Source of the DNA: Christiangramia salexigens
Lineage (GTDB): Bacteria > Bacteroidota > Bacteroidia > Flavobacteriales > Flavobacteriaceae
Length of the DNA stretch: 64,000 nt
Reading direction: 5' to 3'
NCBI RefSeq assembly: GCF_001889005.1
Contig: NZ_CP018153.1
Location: 2,266,501-2,330,500 of the forward strand
Below the pieces are notes generated by a model. That model made no database searches. It saw nothing but the letters and a program-made list of their open reading frames with translations, and was not told the DNA's origin. The translations under genes were made by a program, and so were the position numbers. Positions 17,002 to 25,944 of the stretch are shown here, in pieces (positions within the stretch are counted from its first letter, which is position 1; the number at the start of each line of letters is the position of its first letter).

Positions 17002-17970
17002 ATGCTGAAACTTAAAAATGTGACATTCGCCTATGCTTCAGAACCTATTCTGAAAAATCTGAATTTCAGCATTGATGAAGGTCAAATTGTTTCAGTTATA
17101 GGGCAAAGTGGATGTGGAAAAAGTACTTTGCTCAAGCTTATTTACGGCTTACTTCATACCGAGGGGCAGATCTACTGGAAAGACAAAGAGCTTCTTGGAC
17201 CAAATTTCAACCTTGTACCGGGAGAAACCTTTATTAAGTATCTGGCTCAGGATTTTGACCTGATGCCGCCACTTACGGCCGCAGAAAACGTTGGAAAACA
17301 TCTTAGTAATTTTTATCCGGTAAAAAAGAAACGAAGGGTTGATGAGTTATTAAAGGTTGTAGAAATGGAGGACCTTGCCGATAAAAAAGCGAAATTCTTA
17401 AGCGGAGGTCAGCAACAAAGAATTGCCCTTGCACGGGCTTTGGCAAAAGAGCCCGAAATTCTCTTACTGGATGAACCCTTTAGTCATATAGATCATTTTA
17501 GAAAGAATAATTTGCGTCGCCGGCTATTTTCCTATTTAAAACAAAAGAATATCACCTGTCTAATCGCTACTCACGATAGCACAGATGCACTCTCTTTTGC
17601 AGACAGAACCTTTGTAATAAAGAATTCTGTTATTTATGCCGATGGTACTCCACAGGAATTATTTCAGAACCCACCCAATAAATATGTGGCTTCACTTTTT
17701 GGCGATGTAAATCATGTAATGCTGAAGTCTTTTCGGAAAAATGAAAAGTCAAGAAAAAGGTTCGTTTTATATCCGCATGAGATTAGCGTTGTTGAGGACT
17801 CAGAGATCAAAGGACAGGTAAAAAACTGTTTTTTTAAAGGGGAGAAATTCCTGCTGGAAGTAGACCTGAAGGGAGAATCGGTTTTGGTAGATCATTCTAA
17901 ACCATTAGAAGTAGGCTCTCATGTAGGTCTTTGGATATCTGAAGAACTTATTGAAAAAAGGCTTAAATAA
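17002..17970 (+). CDS. ABC transporter ATP-binding protein (orphan)
   Basis: A 322-residue ATPase. Walker A is GQSGCGKST (residues 34-42), the signature is LSGGQQQRIALARAL, Walker B is ILLLDEP, and the H-loop is ATHDS. Residues after about 240 form a small beta-rich domain resembling the TOBE-type regulatory extension of importer ATPases such as PotA or FbpC. No permease or binding protein is adjacent, so the partner must be encoded elsewhere. A nutrient import role is inferred only from the C-terminal extension. The last 8 bases overlap the convergent GreA-like gene. Confidence 0.88.
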   Translation: MLKLKNVTFAYASEPILKNLNFSIDEGQIVSVIGQSGCGKSTLLKLIYGLLHTEGQIYWKDKELLGPNFNLVPGETFIKYLAQDFDLMPPLTAAENVGKHLSNFYPVKKKRRVDELLKVVEMEDLADKKAKFLSGGQQQRIALARALAKEPEILLLDEPFSHIDHFRKNNLRRRLFSYLKQKNITCLIATHDSTDALSFADRTFVIKNSVIYADGTPQELFQNPPNKYVASLFGDVNHVMLKSFRKNEKSRKRFVLYPHEISVVEDSEIKGQVKNCFFKGEKFLLEVDLKGESVLVDHSKPLEVGSHVGLWISEELIEKRLK

Positions 17971-18421
17971 TAGCGGTTATTTTATAAGATTCACCGTTAA
18001 TAGTAAAATTATCTCCTGTACTCTTTCCAATTAATTCCCTAGCAACAGGAGTCTGATAGCCAACTGCATAAAAATTTTCATCTTCATAGTTTAAAACCCC
18101 GGCCGGGATAGCGATGAAATAATTTGGGCCAGTGGTATTGATCACGCTGCCAAATTGCACTTTAGAATGCACGGAATTGGCTTCGATATGGTTCAGTGTT
18201 TTTTTTAGTTTTCCATATTGTTCGATCTGTCCCGATAGCTTTTCAAATTCAAGATGAAGCATGGCTCTGTCGGTTTCATATTTATCACCCATAGAACATT
18301 TGGTCTCAAGCTTCAAAGCTTCTTTTAGGTCGTTAATATTTGCATGCAGAATCTTGATCCGGTCATCTACATATGATGTGGCCAGATTCAGAAGTCCGGG
18401 TTTAATACTTTTCATCTCCAT
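17963..18421 (-). CDS. GreA/GreB C-terminal-domain-like protein
   Basis: A 152-residue protein with an N-terminal helical part (about residues 10-85, many charged residues) and a C-terminal domain. The latter ends in ARELIGKSTGDNFTINGESYKITAI, closely following the GreA/GreB C-terminal pattern. The N-terminal helices lack a clear acidic hairpin tip, so cleavage-factor activity is doubtful. Binding to RNA polymerase through the C-terminal domain is plausible. Databases sometimes mislabel such proteins as acyl-carrier synthases. Its start overlaps the mtgA stop by one base, so it is the last gene of a coupled operon. Confidence 0.75.
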   Translation of the reverse strand: MEMKSIKPGLLNLATSYVDDRIKILHANINDLKEALKLETKCSMGDKYETDRAMLHLEFEKLSGQIEQYGKLKKTLNHIEANSVHSKVQFGSVINTTGPNYFIAIPAGVLNYEDENFYAVGYQTPVARELIGKSTGDNFTINGESYKITAII

Positions 18422-19092
18422 TATTCTAAAATGAATTTGCCATAATTAGACATTTGTCTAACAATCCAGCTCTTTCGCTGTTGAATATACCCTGAAGCCG
18501 GGTTAGCCCGGTATTGTCTGGGATTTGGAAGAATAGCCGCAATTGCCGCAGCCTCATATGCCGTTAAATCTTTAGCCTCCTTCTTGAACCAGAATTGGGC
18601 CGCTGCCTCTGCGCCATACACACCTTTCCCCATTTCGATGCTATTCAAATAAACTTCGAGAATGCGTTCCTTGCTCCAAATGGTTTCGATAAGGAATGTA
18701 AAATAAGCTTCCATGCCTTTTCTAAACCAGCTCCGCTCAGGCCATAAAAACACATTTTTCGCGGTTTGCTGTGAGATCGTAGAGGCGCCACGGACTCTTT
18801 TCCCCTTTTTATTATTTTCTATCGCCTTTTCTATCGCATCAAAATCAAAGCCTTTATGGTTAACAAAGTTCTGATCCTCACTGGAAATCACAGCAAGCTG
18901 AAGATGTCTTGAAATTTCATCCATAGGCACCCAGTCATGCTTTATCTGTTCATCAGGATTCTCAAAATATCTTATCAGCATTAGGGGTGTACCGGGTACT
19001 GGAACCCATTTATAGACCAATACAATCCCTATGCTAAACATAAAAAGGAAAAATATGAACTTAAAAATGTACTTAAAAAATCTTTTTATCAT
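18421..19092 (-). CDS. mtgA: monofunctional peptidoglycan glycosyltransferase
   Basis: A 223-residue GT51 enzyme anchored by one N-terminal membrane helix (residues about 5-27), polymerising lipid II into glycan strands in the periplasm. The family motifs are all present: SSEDQNFVNHKGFD with the catalytic Glu, RGASTISQQTAKNVFLW, KERILEVYLNSIEMGKGVYGAEAAA and AAIAAILPNP. There is no transpeptidase domain. Its start overlaps the oxidoreductase stop (ATGA) and its stop overlaps the next start (TAATG), so the three genes are tightly coupled. Confidence 0.95.
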   Translation of the reverse strand: MIKRFFKYIFKFIFFLFMFSIGIVLVYKWVPVPGTPLMLIRYFENPDEQIKHDWVPMDEISRHLQLAVISSEDQNFVNHKGFDFDAIEKAIENNKKGKRVRGASTISQQTAKNVFLWPERSWFRKGMEAYFTFLIETIWSKERILEVYLNSIEMGKGVYGAEAAAQFWFKKEAKDLTAYEAAAIAAILPNPRQYRANPASGYIQQRKSWIVRQMSNYGKFILE

Positions 19093-20210
19093 GATTCTAG
19101 AGCAAGATCTGCAATTTCTTTACCTACGAGACTTCCTATGGCAACACCCATTCCACCAAGCCTCACACCGCAATATACGTTGGTATCTAATTTTTTTACT
19201 ATGGGTTTCTTTAGCTCTCCCACTCCCATTATTCCACTCCATGACTGCTCAATTTCGAAATTTGTATGAGGAAGGATACAGCTTTTTAAGAGTTCATAAA
19301 GTTTATTCTGAATGAGATCGGTTAAACCCGTTTCGTCGGTTTCTTCAGTTTTAAAATCGAGATTCCTGCCGCCGCCAAAGAGAATACGATCACCTATATT
19401 TCTGAAATAATAAAATCCTTTATCCAGATGAAAGGTACCTTTTATTTCTAGGTTTTTGATGGGTTTGGTAATTAGTACCTGTGCTCTCGCTGGTTTTACC
19501 TCACTTATTCCTAGCCTTGAAGCAAATCCATTAGTCGCGATGACCAGTTTTTTCGCTGAAATCTCAAATTTATTAGTTGTTACATTTACCCCATCGATAT
19601 TAGAGGTATATGACTCAACCTCTACTCCATTTAAGATCCGAATATCCCTAGCTATGGCTTTTTTCACCAAAGCACTCATCATTTTACCGGTATCGATCTG
19701 AGCTTCAAATTTATTGAAGATCAGGTTAGTCTGTACTTTTTCAAATCCCGGTTCATTTTTTACTATAGAAAAAACATTTTCACCAAATAAGGGAGCAAGT
19801 AGTTCGTTAATAGTCGGTAGTTTTTGAATACATTCATTATAAAGATCCTCATCTTGTAATGTGAATAATTCATAACCTCCGTAGCAACGGTAATCAATAG
19901 TCTCATCGCCAAGATTATTCCTCAGTAGCTGAAGTCCGTTAAGACGTCTTTTAATAAGGTTCAGAACTTCTTCGCTTGTATGTGTGTTGAGATCATCCAG
20001 GATCTCTGAGAGGCTTCCAAAACAAGCGAATCCGGCATTTTTGGTGCTCGCCCCTTCCGGCAACATTCCCTTTTCTAAAACAAGCACTTTGCAATTGGGT
20101 TGTTTTTCCTTTAACCTTAAGGCGGTATTCAAACCGGTAATTCCACTGCCAATAATTACATAATCGATATTAGAAAACCAGGAATCGGTTTCCCAAAAAG
20201 AAAAATTCAT
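19089..20210 (-). CDS. FAD-dependent oxidoreductase (DAO family)
   Basis: A 373-residue flavoprotein starting MNFSFWETDSWF. The FAD-binding Rossmann loop IIGSGITGLNTALRL lies near residue 20, followed by the STKNAGFACFG substrate-side motif. The C-terminal GVRLGGMGVAIGSLVG closes the FAD site. It belongs with glycine/D-amino-acid oxidase-like enzymes; the substrate is unknown. A longer frame begins at 20249, but that ATG lies against the T tract of the accC terminator, so I use the ATG at 20210. It heads the operon with mtgA and the GreA-like gene. Confidence 0.85.
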   Translation of the reverse strand: MNFSFWETDSWFSNIDYVIIGSGITGLNTALRLKEKQPNCKVLVLEKGMLPEGASTKNAGFACFGSLSEILDDLNTHTSEEVLNLIKRRLNGLQLLRNNLGDETIDYRCYGGYELFTLQDEDLYNECIQKLPTINELLAPLFGENVFSIVKNEPGFEKVQTNLIFNKFEAQIDTGKMMSALVKKAIARDIRILNGVEVESYTSNIDGVNVTTNKFEISAKKLVIATNGFASRLGISEVKPARAQVLITKPIKNLEIKGTFHLDKGFYYFRNIGDRILFGGGRNLDFKTEETDETGLTDLIQNKLYELLKSCILPHTNFEIEQSWSGIMGVGELKKPIVKKLDTNVYCGVRLGGMGVAIGSLVGKEIADLALES

Positions 20211-20249
20211 AGGTTGTATTTTGTATGCTGAAAGTACAAAATAAAGCAT

Positions 20250-20279
20250 AAAAAAACCCCGGTTAATACCGGGGCTTTT
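20250..20279 (-). terminator. Terminator of the fabH-accB-accC operon
   Basis: On the minus strand CCCCGGT and ACCGGGG form a stem with a 4-base loop, followed by seven T. It begins within a few bases of the accC stop. Confidence 0.9.
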
Positions 20280-20280
20280 A

Positions 20281-21633
20281 TTATGCCTCTTCCAGAGGTT
20301 TCATCTTGAAATCCTCCATGAATTTCGTTGTGTAATTACCTTCTATATAATCCGGATGATCCATCAATTGTCTGTGGAACGGGATTGTGGTCTTAATTCC
20401 TTCAATCACGAACTCATCCAAAGCACGCTTCATTTTATTGATAGCTTCTTCTCTGGTTTGAGCAGTTGTTATCAATTTTGCGATCATTGAATCATAGTTT
20501 GGTGGAATTGTATAGCCACTATACACATGTGTATCTATACGTATTCCGTGACCTCCCGGTGCATGAAGATTAGTGATCTTCCCTGGTGATGGTCTAAAGT
20601 TATGATAAGGATCTTCAGCATTAATCCTGCACTCAATAGAGTGAAGTTGTGGAATATAGTTCTTTCCAGAGATCGGCACTCCTGAAGCGACAAGGATCTG
20701 CTCACGAATCAGGTCATAATCTATTACCTGCTCGGTAATAGGATGCTCCACCTGAATACGCGTATTCATTTCCATGAAGTAGAAGTTGCGGTGTTTATCT
20801 ACAAGGAATTCCACTGTACCTGCACCTTCATATTTAATATACTCTGCCGCTTTTACAGCTGCATCACCCATTTTTTTCCGAAGTGATTCGGTCATAAATG
20901 GAGATGGCGTTTCTTCGGTTAATTTTTGGTGACGACGTTGTACTGAACAATCCCTTTCAGATAAGTGACAGGCTTTACCGCTACTGTCTCCTACAACCTG
21001 GATCTCAATATGGCGTGGCTCTTCAATGAGCTTCTCCATATACATTCCGTCGTTTCCAAAAGAAGCATCTGCCTCTTTTCTTGCAGATTCCCAGGCAGCT
21101 TCAAGATTTTCCTCTTTCCATACTGCACGCATTCCTTTACCTCCACCACCGGCGGTAGCTTTCAGCATTACAGGAAAACCTATTTCTTTTGCAAGAGAAA
21201 GACATTCTTTATAATCCTTCAGGATACCTTCAGATCCTGGAACACAAGGAACTCCTGCAGCTCTCATAGTAGCTTTTGCAGTAGCCTTATCCCCCATTTT
21301 GTTGATCATTTCCGGAGAGGCACCGATAAATTTAATATCGTGCTCCTCACAGATCTTGGAAAACTTGGCGTTCTCAGACAAGAATCCATATCCCGGGTGA
21401 ATTGCATCTGCATTAGTGATCTCTGCAGCGGCAATAATGTTCGAAATTTTTAAGTAAGAAAGGTTACTAGGAGCCGGTCCAATACAAACCGCCTCGTCAG
21501 CAAATCTTACATGAAGGCTCTCCGCATCTGCAGTAGAATATACTGCAACTGTTTTGATACCCATTTCCTTACAGGTACGGATAACGCGCAATGCGATCTC
21601 CCCTCTGTTGGCAATCAATATTTTTTTAAACAT
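20281..21633 (-). CDS. accC: acetyl-CoA carboxylase, biotin carboxylase subunit
   Basis: A 450-residue ATP-grasp enzyme that carboxylates the biotin of AccB with bicarbonate and ATP, the first half of malonyl-CoA formation. The N-terminus [19 protein letters not shown] is diagnostic. The glycine-rich ATP loop is [15 protein letters not shown], and the active-site region contains [14 protein letters not shown] with its Glu and Arg. The length equals the usual subunit. It lies 65 bases behind accB and is the last gene before the terminator. Confidence 0.97.
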   Translation of the reverse strand: MFKKILIANRGEIALRVIRTCKEMGIKTVAVYSTADAESLHVRFADEAVCIGPAPSNLSYLKISNIIAAAEITNADAIHPGYGFLSENAKFSKICEEHDIKFIGASPEMINKMGDKATAKATMRAAGVPCVPGSEGILKDYKECLSLAKEIGFPVMLKATAGGGGKGMRAVWKEENLEAAWESARKEADASFGNDGMYMEKLIEEPRHIEIQVVGDSSGKACHLSERDCSVQRRHQKLTEETPSPFMTESLRKKMGDAAVKAAEYIKYEGAGTVEFLVDKHRNFYFMEMNTRIQVEHPITEQVIDYDLIREQILVASGVPISGKNYIPQLHSIECRINAEDPYHNFRPSPGKITNLHAPGGHGIRIDTHVYSGYTIPPNYDSMIAKLITTAQTREEAINKMKRALDEFVIEGIKTTIPFHRQLMDHPDYIEGNYTTKFMEDFKMKPLEEA

Positions 21634-21698
21634 ACCTATTTGCTTTTTAATTCTGAAGGTCCATAATGGTCCTTACAGTTACTACAATGGGCAGTAAA

Positions 21699-22211
21699 TT
21701 AAGATGGATCTACTAAAAATAATGGCTGGTCAAATTCTACCGGAGAAGAATCATCTACCAATACTTTCACGACTTTTCCTGAAACTTCGCTTTCAATTTC
21801 ATTGAAAAGCTTCATCGCCTCAATGATACAAAGTACGTCTCCTTCTTTGATAGAATCTCCAACTTCTACGAAGGTAGGTTTATCTGGAGATGGCTTTCTA
21901 TAGAAAGTTCCAATGATAGGTGACTTAACAGTGATATACTTAGAATCATCTGCTGCAGACTCTGACTCTTTTTGAGCCGATCCGCTATCCTGCTGTTGTG
22001 GAGCCTTAGCCTGTGGTTGAGGCTGCGGAGCTTGCATTTGCTGTTGTGGCATTTGCTGTCCTCCTACAGGAACCTGTTGTACTATGGTCGTTTCTTTTTC
22101 GTCTGAACCTGTTTTGATCGTGATCTTCACGTCACCGGTTTCAAGTTTCACCTCGCTGGCGCCCGATTTGGCCACGAACTTTATCAGATTCTGAATTTCC
22201 TTTAAATCCAT
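21699..22211 (-). CDS. accB: acetyl-CoA carboxylase, biotin carboxyl carrier protein
   Basis: A 170-residue carrier subunit. The C-terminal biotinyl domain has the attachment site IEAMKLFNE with biotinyl-Lys134, preceded by SPIIGTFYRKPSPDKP, the thumb region of AccB-type proteins. Residues about 46-88 form a Gln/Pro/Ala-rich flexible linker. It lies 18 bases after fabH and before accC, so initiation and carboxylase subunits are made together. Confidence 0.97.
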   Translation of the reverse strand: MDLKEIQNLIKFVAKSGASEVKLETGDVKITIKTGSDEKETTIVQQVPVGGQQMPQQQMQAPQPQPQAKAPQQQDSGSAQKESESAADDSKYITVKSPIIGTFYRKPSPDKPTFVEVGDSIKEGDVLCIIEAMKLFNEIESEVSGKVVKVLVDDSSPVEFDQPLFLVDPS

Positions 22212-22229
22212 AATATTGGTGTTGGGTTT

Positions 22230-23228
22230 TTATGAGTTATAGGCCCACTTAAGGTAAGCAGCTCCCCATGTGAAGCCACCTCCAAATGAGGCAAATATTA
22301 AATTATCTCCTTTTTTGAAATCCTTTTCGTAATCGCTTAATAATAAGGGTAAAGTCGCAGATGTGGTATTACCATATCTGGCAATATTCATCAAAACTTT
22401 CTTCTCATCATTAAGGTTCATTCTGTTTGCCGTAGCATCAATAATACGCTTATTAGCCTGATGTGCTACCAGCCAGTCTACATCCTTATTAGAAAGATCA
22501 TTGCGTTTCATAATCTGCTCACTTACATCTGCCATATTTGAAACAGCAAATTTAAAAACAGTCTTACCATCCTGTCTTACATAGTGCAAATCATTTGCAA
22601 CTGTATCTGCAGAAGGTGGCATAAGAGAACCACCTGCTTCGATCCTAAGAGAGTTTCGTCCAATAGAATCACAGCGTAAAAGTTCATCCTGTAACCCTAA
22701 TCCTTCATCATTTGGTTCCATTAGAACTGCTCCGGCACCATCACCAAAGATGATACAGGTTGTTCTATCTGTATAATCGATAATAGAAGACATCTTATCT
22801 GCTCCTATCACAAGAACTTTTTTATATCTGCCAGATTCGATATATGCTGCACCTGTAGACATTCCATAAAGAAAACTTGAGCATGCAGCCTGTAGATCAT
22901 AGGCGAAGGCATTTACTGCACCAATTTCACTTGCTACATGTACTGCAGTCGCTGCCACCGGCATATCCGGGGTTACGGTTCCTAAAATAATTAAATCGAT
23001 ATCTTTTGGATCCAGGTTGCGTTTTCTAAGAAGTTCTTTTGCGGCCTGGACAGCTAAAAATGAAGTTCCTTTTGCAGGGTCTTTTAGAATTCTTCGTTCC
23101 TTAATACCTGTACGGGTGGTGATCCATTCATCTGTAGTATCCACCATTTTTTCCAACATATCGTTGGTCAACACATCGTCGGGTACGTAGGCACCCACAG
23201 CCGTAATTGCTGCTGTGATTTTACTCAT
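22230..23228 (-). CDS. fabH: beta-ketoacyl-ACP synthase III
   Basis: A 332-residue thiolase-fold enzyme that starts fatty-acid synthesis by condensing acyl-CoA with malonyl-ACP. The triad is complete: Cys in DLQAACSSFLYG, His in LVAHQANKRIID, Asn in RYGNTTSATLP. TTDEWITTRTGIKERR at the N-terminus is a FabH marker. It is the first gene of the fabH-accB-accC unit. A terminator separates it from rpmF, so it probably has its own promoter in the 179-base gap, which I could not pin down. Confidence 0.97.
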   Translation of the reverse strand: MSKITAAITAVGAYVPDDVLTNDMLEKMVDTTDEWITTRTGIKERRILKDPAKGTSFLAVQAAKELLRKRNLDPKDIDLIILGTVTPDMPVAATAVHVASEIGAVNAFAYDLQAACSSFLYGMSTGAAYIESGRYKKVLVIGADKMSSIIDYTDRTTCIIFGDGAGAVLMEPNDEGLGLQDELLRCDSIGRNSLRIEAGGSLMPPSADTVANDLHYVRQDGKTVFKFAVSNMADVSEQIMKRNDLSNKDVDWLVAHQANKRIIDATANRMNLNDEKKVLMNIARYGNTTSATLPLLLSDYEKDFKKGDNLIFASFGGGFTWGAAYLKWAYNS

Positions 23229-23347
23229 AAAATTGGATTTAATTCACCAGTATCCGGCCTATAAACGATTTCTACATTCATAGTAAAGTACTAAAATTAA
23301 TTCTAACCGGCGTGCAAATTAAGGTCTTTTTAGGACTTAATCAACTA

Positions 23348-23377
23348 AAAACAAAAAACTCCCACTATGTGAGAGTT
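23348..23377 (-). terminator. Terminator after rpmF
   Basis: On the minus strand AACTCTCAC pairs with GTGGGAGTT (one G-T pair) around a 3-base loop and runs into TTTTGTTTTT. It separates the ribosomal-protein unit from the fatty-acid unit. Confidence 0.82.
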
Positions 23378-23407
23378 CTAATATTGTATTGAAGCTCCAA
23401 GACTTGA

Positions 23408-23605
23408 TTAAGCCTCTACTTCTTCAGTATTATCAATTAATACCTGACCACGGTAATACAACTTACCTTCATGCCAGTGAGCTCTGTGATATAGGTGTGC
23501 TTCACCTGTTACAGAATCTACAGCCACTTTTGGAGCTGAAGCTTTATAGTGTGTTCTTCTTTTATCTCTTCTGGTTTTAGAGATTTTTCTCTTTGGATGT
23601 GCCAT
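23408..23605 (-). CDS. rpmF: 50S ribosomal protein L32
   Basis: A 65-residue protein starting [17 protein letters not shown], the conserved L32 N-terminus. The four cysteines that bind zinc in many L32 proteins are absent; the region reads [17 protein letters not shown]. It is therefore a zinc-independent form, as is common in Bacteroidota. It follows the DUF177 gene by 13 bases. Confidence 0.97.
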   Translation of the reverse strand: MAHPKRKISKTRRDKRRTHYKASAPKVAVDSVTGEAHLYHRAHWHEGKLYYRGQVLIDNTEEVEA

Positions 23606-23618
23606 GGCTTCCTGTTAA

Positions 23619-24152
23619 TTATTCGTTTAGTAAATTTTTTAATTTATCCCAGCGAGGATCAATATCATCCTCATTTTTCTTTTTCTGATTTTTCAAACTA
23701 AGCTCTTCCAGCTTATCGAGTACTTCAGATTCTAAAGTTCCGTCTTCCACTCCCGGATGAATCCTTTTTAAAGGCACCGAAAGTACTACTAATTCGTAAA
23801 TATACTGCTGTATATTTACCTCATATTCACCATGCGGTAAAATGAGTAGATCTTCATCTTCGTTATTGAATTCATCACCAAATTTGATCACCAGAAATAA
23901 CTCACTATCTATTGGCTGATCATAAGGCTCATTTGTAAGATCACAATTTACATTGACTGAACCCGCTGCCTTAAAAGTCAACTCCATCATGGTAGACTTC
24001 TTTTCGAACAACAGATCGATCTTTACATCTGCGCTGTTGAATTCATCGTACTCAAAATGTGCAAAGAACTTGTTATCTAGCTCATACTCAAACTGGTGTT
24101 TCCCAAGCTTTAATCCCTTAAAAGGAATTGTAAACTCTGCTAAATTCCTCAT
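23619..24152 (-). CDS. DUF177 (YceD) family protein
   Basis: A 177-residue acidic protein of the YceD/DUF177 family. The conserved centre is seen as VNCDLTNEPYDQPI with the usual single Cys, followed by a DEDLLILPHGEYEVNIQQYIYELVVLSVP segment split over two strands and a C-terminal DPRWDKLKNLL. The gene sits almost universally in front of rpmF. Work on relatives links YceD to 23S rRNA accumulation, and that role is plausible here. A -7 box lies 46 bases upstream of the start. Confidence 0.92.
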   Translation of the reverse strand: MRNLAEFTIPFKGLKLGKHQFEYELDNKFFAHFEYDEFNSADVKIDLLFEKKSTMMELTFKAAGSVNVNCDLTNEPYDQPIDSELFLVIKFGDEFNNEDEDLLILPHGEYEVNIQQYIYELVVLSVPLKRIHPGVEDGTLESEVLDKLEELSLKNQKKKNEDDIDPRWDKLKNLLNE

Positions 24153-24197
24153 TACATCATCAGTTTTGAGTGCCCTACGTTTCCGTTAAGGCGGGTG

Positions 24198-24205
24198 CAA
24201 AGATA
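24198..24205 (-). promoter_or_regulatory. -7 box (TATCTTTG) for the DUF177-rpmF unit
   Basis: An exact TANNTTTG on the minus strand in the gap between pdxA and the DUF177 gene. It gives the ribosomal-protein unit an independent start. Confidence 0.55.
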
Positions 24206-24248
24206 TAAAAATTAATCAATTATGGTATTCTTATAAACAAATTTTTGT

Positions 24249-25295
24249 TTATATCTTTTTTCCTTGTTTCTTCAATGGATTCGCCGTTAGATCCTTGTAT
24301 TCTTCTCTGGCTTTATGGATCTCAATTGCCTTAAAAACAGCTTCTTTAAACGAATTGATATTCGCTTCATTTTTTCCTGCTATTTCAAAGGCAGTTCCAT
24401 GGTCTGGTGAAGTTCTCACTTTGCTTAAACCGGCAGTGAAATTCACCCCCTGCCCAAAAGATAATGTCTTGAAAGGAATAAGACCCTGATCGTGATAAGA
24501 TGCGACTACTGCATCAAAATTTTTGTAGTTCTTGGAACCAAAGAAACTATCAGCCGAATAAGGACCAAAAACCAAATCTCCGTTATCCCTTAGTTTTTGA
24601 ATTGTTGGTTTGAGGGTTTCTTCATCCTCCTTACCAATTATTCCGTTATCGCCACTATGAGGATTTATCCCCAGGACGGCAATTTTTGGTTTCCGAACCC
24701 TGAAATCCTGCTTTAAGGTTTGCTGGATGATATTGATCTTTTTCTCAATAAGTTCCGTAGTGATCACCGTTGCGATATCTTTTAGAGCCACATGATCTGT
24801 AAGCAAGCCTACCTTTAAGGTATCTGTGATCATAAACATCAAACTTTCTCCTTCAAGTTCCCGGGCTAAATAATCTGTATGTCCCGGAAAATTGAATTTA
24901 TCAGATTGAATGGTGTGCTTATTTATAGGTGCGGTAACCAGAACATCTATTTCATCCTTCTTAAGCGCATTGGTTGCAGCTTCGAGTGATCTAAATGCAT
25001 AATTCCCAATTTCCGTATCCTCTTCTCCAAAATTGATATTTACGTTCTCCTTCCAGACGTTCATCACATTTACCTTCCCGTCTATGGCTTTAGAGGGATC
25101 GTCTATTCCCTGAAAATGAATTCCAAGCTTATAGTGTTTTTTTAAAAAGTTGATGATCTTGGAAGATGCAAAGATGATCGGGGTACAAAAATCCAGCATT
25201 CTCGGATCGTCAAAGGTTTTAAGCACGATTTCACTTCCAATTCCATTTAGATCGCCTATGCTAATTCCCAATTTGATCATTTCGGTGTGTTTCAT
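24249..25295 (-). CDS. pdxA: 4-hydroxythreonine-4-phosphate dehydrogenase
   Basis: A 348-residue enzyme of pyridoxal phosphate synthesis (DXP-dependent route) that oxidises 4-phosphohydroxythreonine. Typical blocks are GISIGDLNGIGSEI at the N-terminus, VTAPINKHTI, FPGHTDYLA with the metal His, LGINPHSGDNG, and ASYHDQGLIPFK. All metal-binding His residues are present. It is divergent from the riboflavin synthase gene, so two coenzyme-synthesis genes share an upstream region. Confidence 0.96.
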   Translation of the reverse strand: MKHTEMIKLGISIGDLNGIGSEIVLKTFDDPRMLDFCTPIIFASSKIINFLKKHYKLGIHFQGIDDPSKAIDGKVNVMNVWKENVNINFGEEDTEIGNYAFRSLEAATNALKKDEIDVLVTAPINKHTIQSDKFNFPGHTDYLARELEGESLMFMITDTLKVGLLTDHVALKDIATVITTELIEKKINIIQQTLKQDFRVRKPKIAVLGINPHSGDNGIIGKEDEETLKPTIQKLRDNGDLVFGPYSADSFFGSKNYKNFDAVVASYHDQGLIPFKTLSFGQGVNFTAGLSKVRTSPDHGTAFEIAGKNEANINSFKEAVFKAIEIHKAREEYKDLTANPLKKQGKKI

Positions 25296-25356
25296 AAAGT
25301 TTCCCGATATAATATTTTAATTTTACACACAAATGTAACCATTATTATAGAAAACC

Positions 25357-25944
25357 ATGTTCACGGGAATAGTAGAAGAATTAGGAAAAATCACCAATCT
25401 AGAAAGAACCGGAAACAATCTGGATATCAGCATTAAAGCAGGTATGACTTCTGAGTTAAAGATAGATCAGAGCGTAGCCCATAACGGTGTATGCCTTACC
25501 GTGGTTTCTATAAATGATGATGAATATAAGGTCACAGCGGTTAAAGAAACCCTGGATAAAACCAATATCGGGGATCTACAACCCGGGGACGAAGTGAATC
25601 TGGAACGGGGCATGAAACTGGGTGATCGTCTGGACGGTCATATTGTACAAGGGCATGTAGATCAGACCGCTACCTGCAAAAGCGTAATTGAACAAGATGG
25701 AAGTTGGGAATTCAAATTTGAATATGATCCCGGACTAGGAAACCTTACTATAGAAAAAGGTTCTATTACTGTTAATGGTGTTAGTCTTACTGTTGTAAAT
25801 TCCCATAAAAATGATTTCAGCGTAGCTATTATTCCATATACCTACGAGCATACCACATTCAAAAATTTAAAAGCCGGGGATATAGTTAACCTGGAATTTG
25901 ATGTTATTGGAAAGTATGTAAAGAGAATAAGTGAATTTTCCTAA
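25357..25944 (+). CDS. ribE: riboflavin synthase (alpha subunit)
   Basis: A 195-residue enzyme that dismutates two 6,7-dimethyl-8-ribityllumazines to riboflavin. It consists of two similar lumazine-binding barrels: the first starts MFTGIVEELGKI, and the second contains DGHIVQGHVDQTA. Each barrel has a GVCLTV or GVSLTV motif. The C-terminal trimerisation helix is present. No FMN riboswitch-like structure is visible in the 60-base leader. The last four bases overlap the convergent PID-CTERM gene. Confidence 0.96.
   Translation: MFTGIVEELGKITNLERTGNNLDISIKAGMTSELKIDQSVAHNGVCLTVVSINDDEYKVTAVKETLDKTNIGDLQPGDEVNLERGMKLGDRLDGHIVQGHVDQTATCKSVIEQDGSWEFKFEYDPGLGNLTIEKGSITVNGVSLTVVNSHKNDFSVAIIPYTYEHTTFKNLKAGDIVNLEFDVIGKYVKRISEFS

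Noticed and set aside
20211..20249. Upstream ATG of the FAD oxidoreductase (13 extra residues)
   Set aside because: It lies against the T tract of the accC terminator, and the following ATG gives a normal flavoprotein start.
20965..21453. 162-codon plus-strand frame opposite accC
   Set aside because: A shadow of the accC coding strand; Cys/Ser/Phe-rich composition is typical of reverse-frame translation.
25300..25357. FMN riboswitch before riboflavin synthase
   Set aside because: The gap to the divergent pdxA gene is only about 60 bases and shows no conserved RFN-element sequence.
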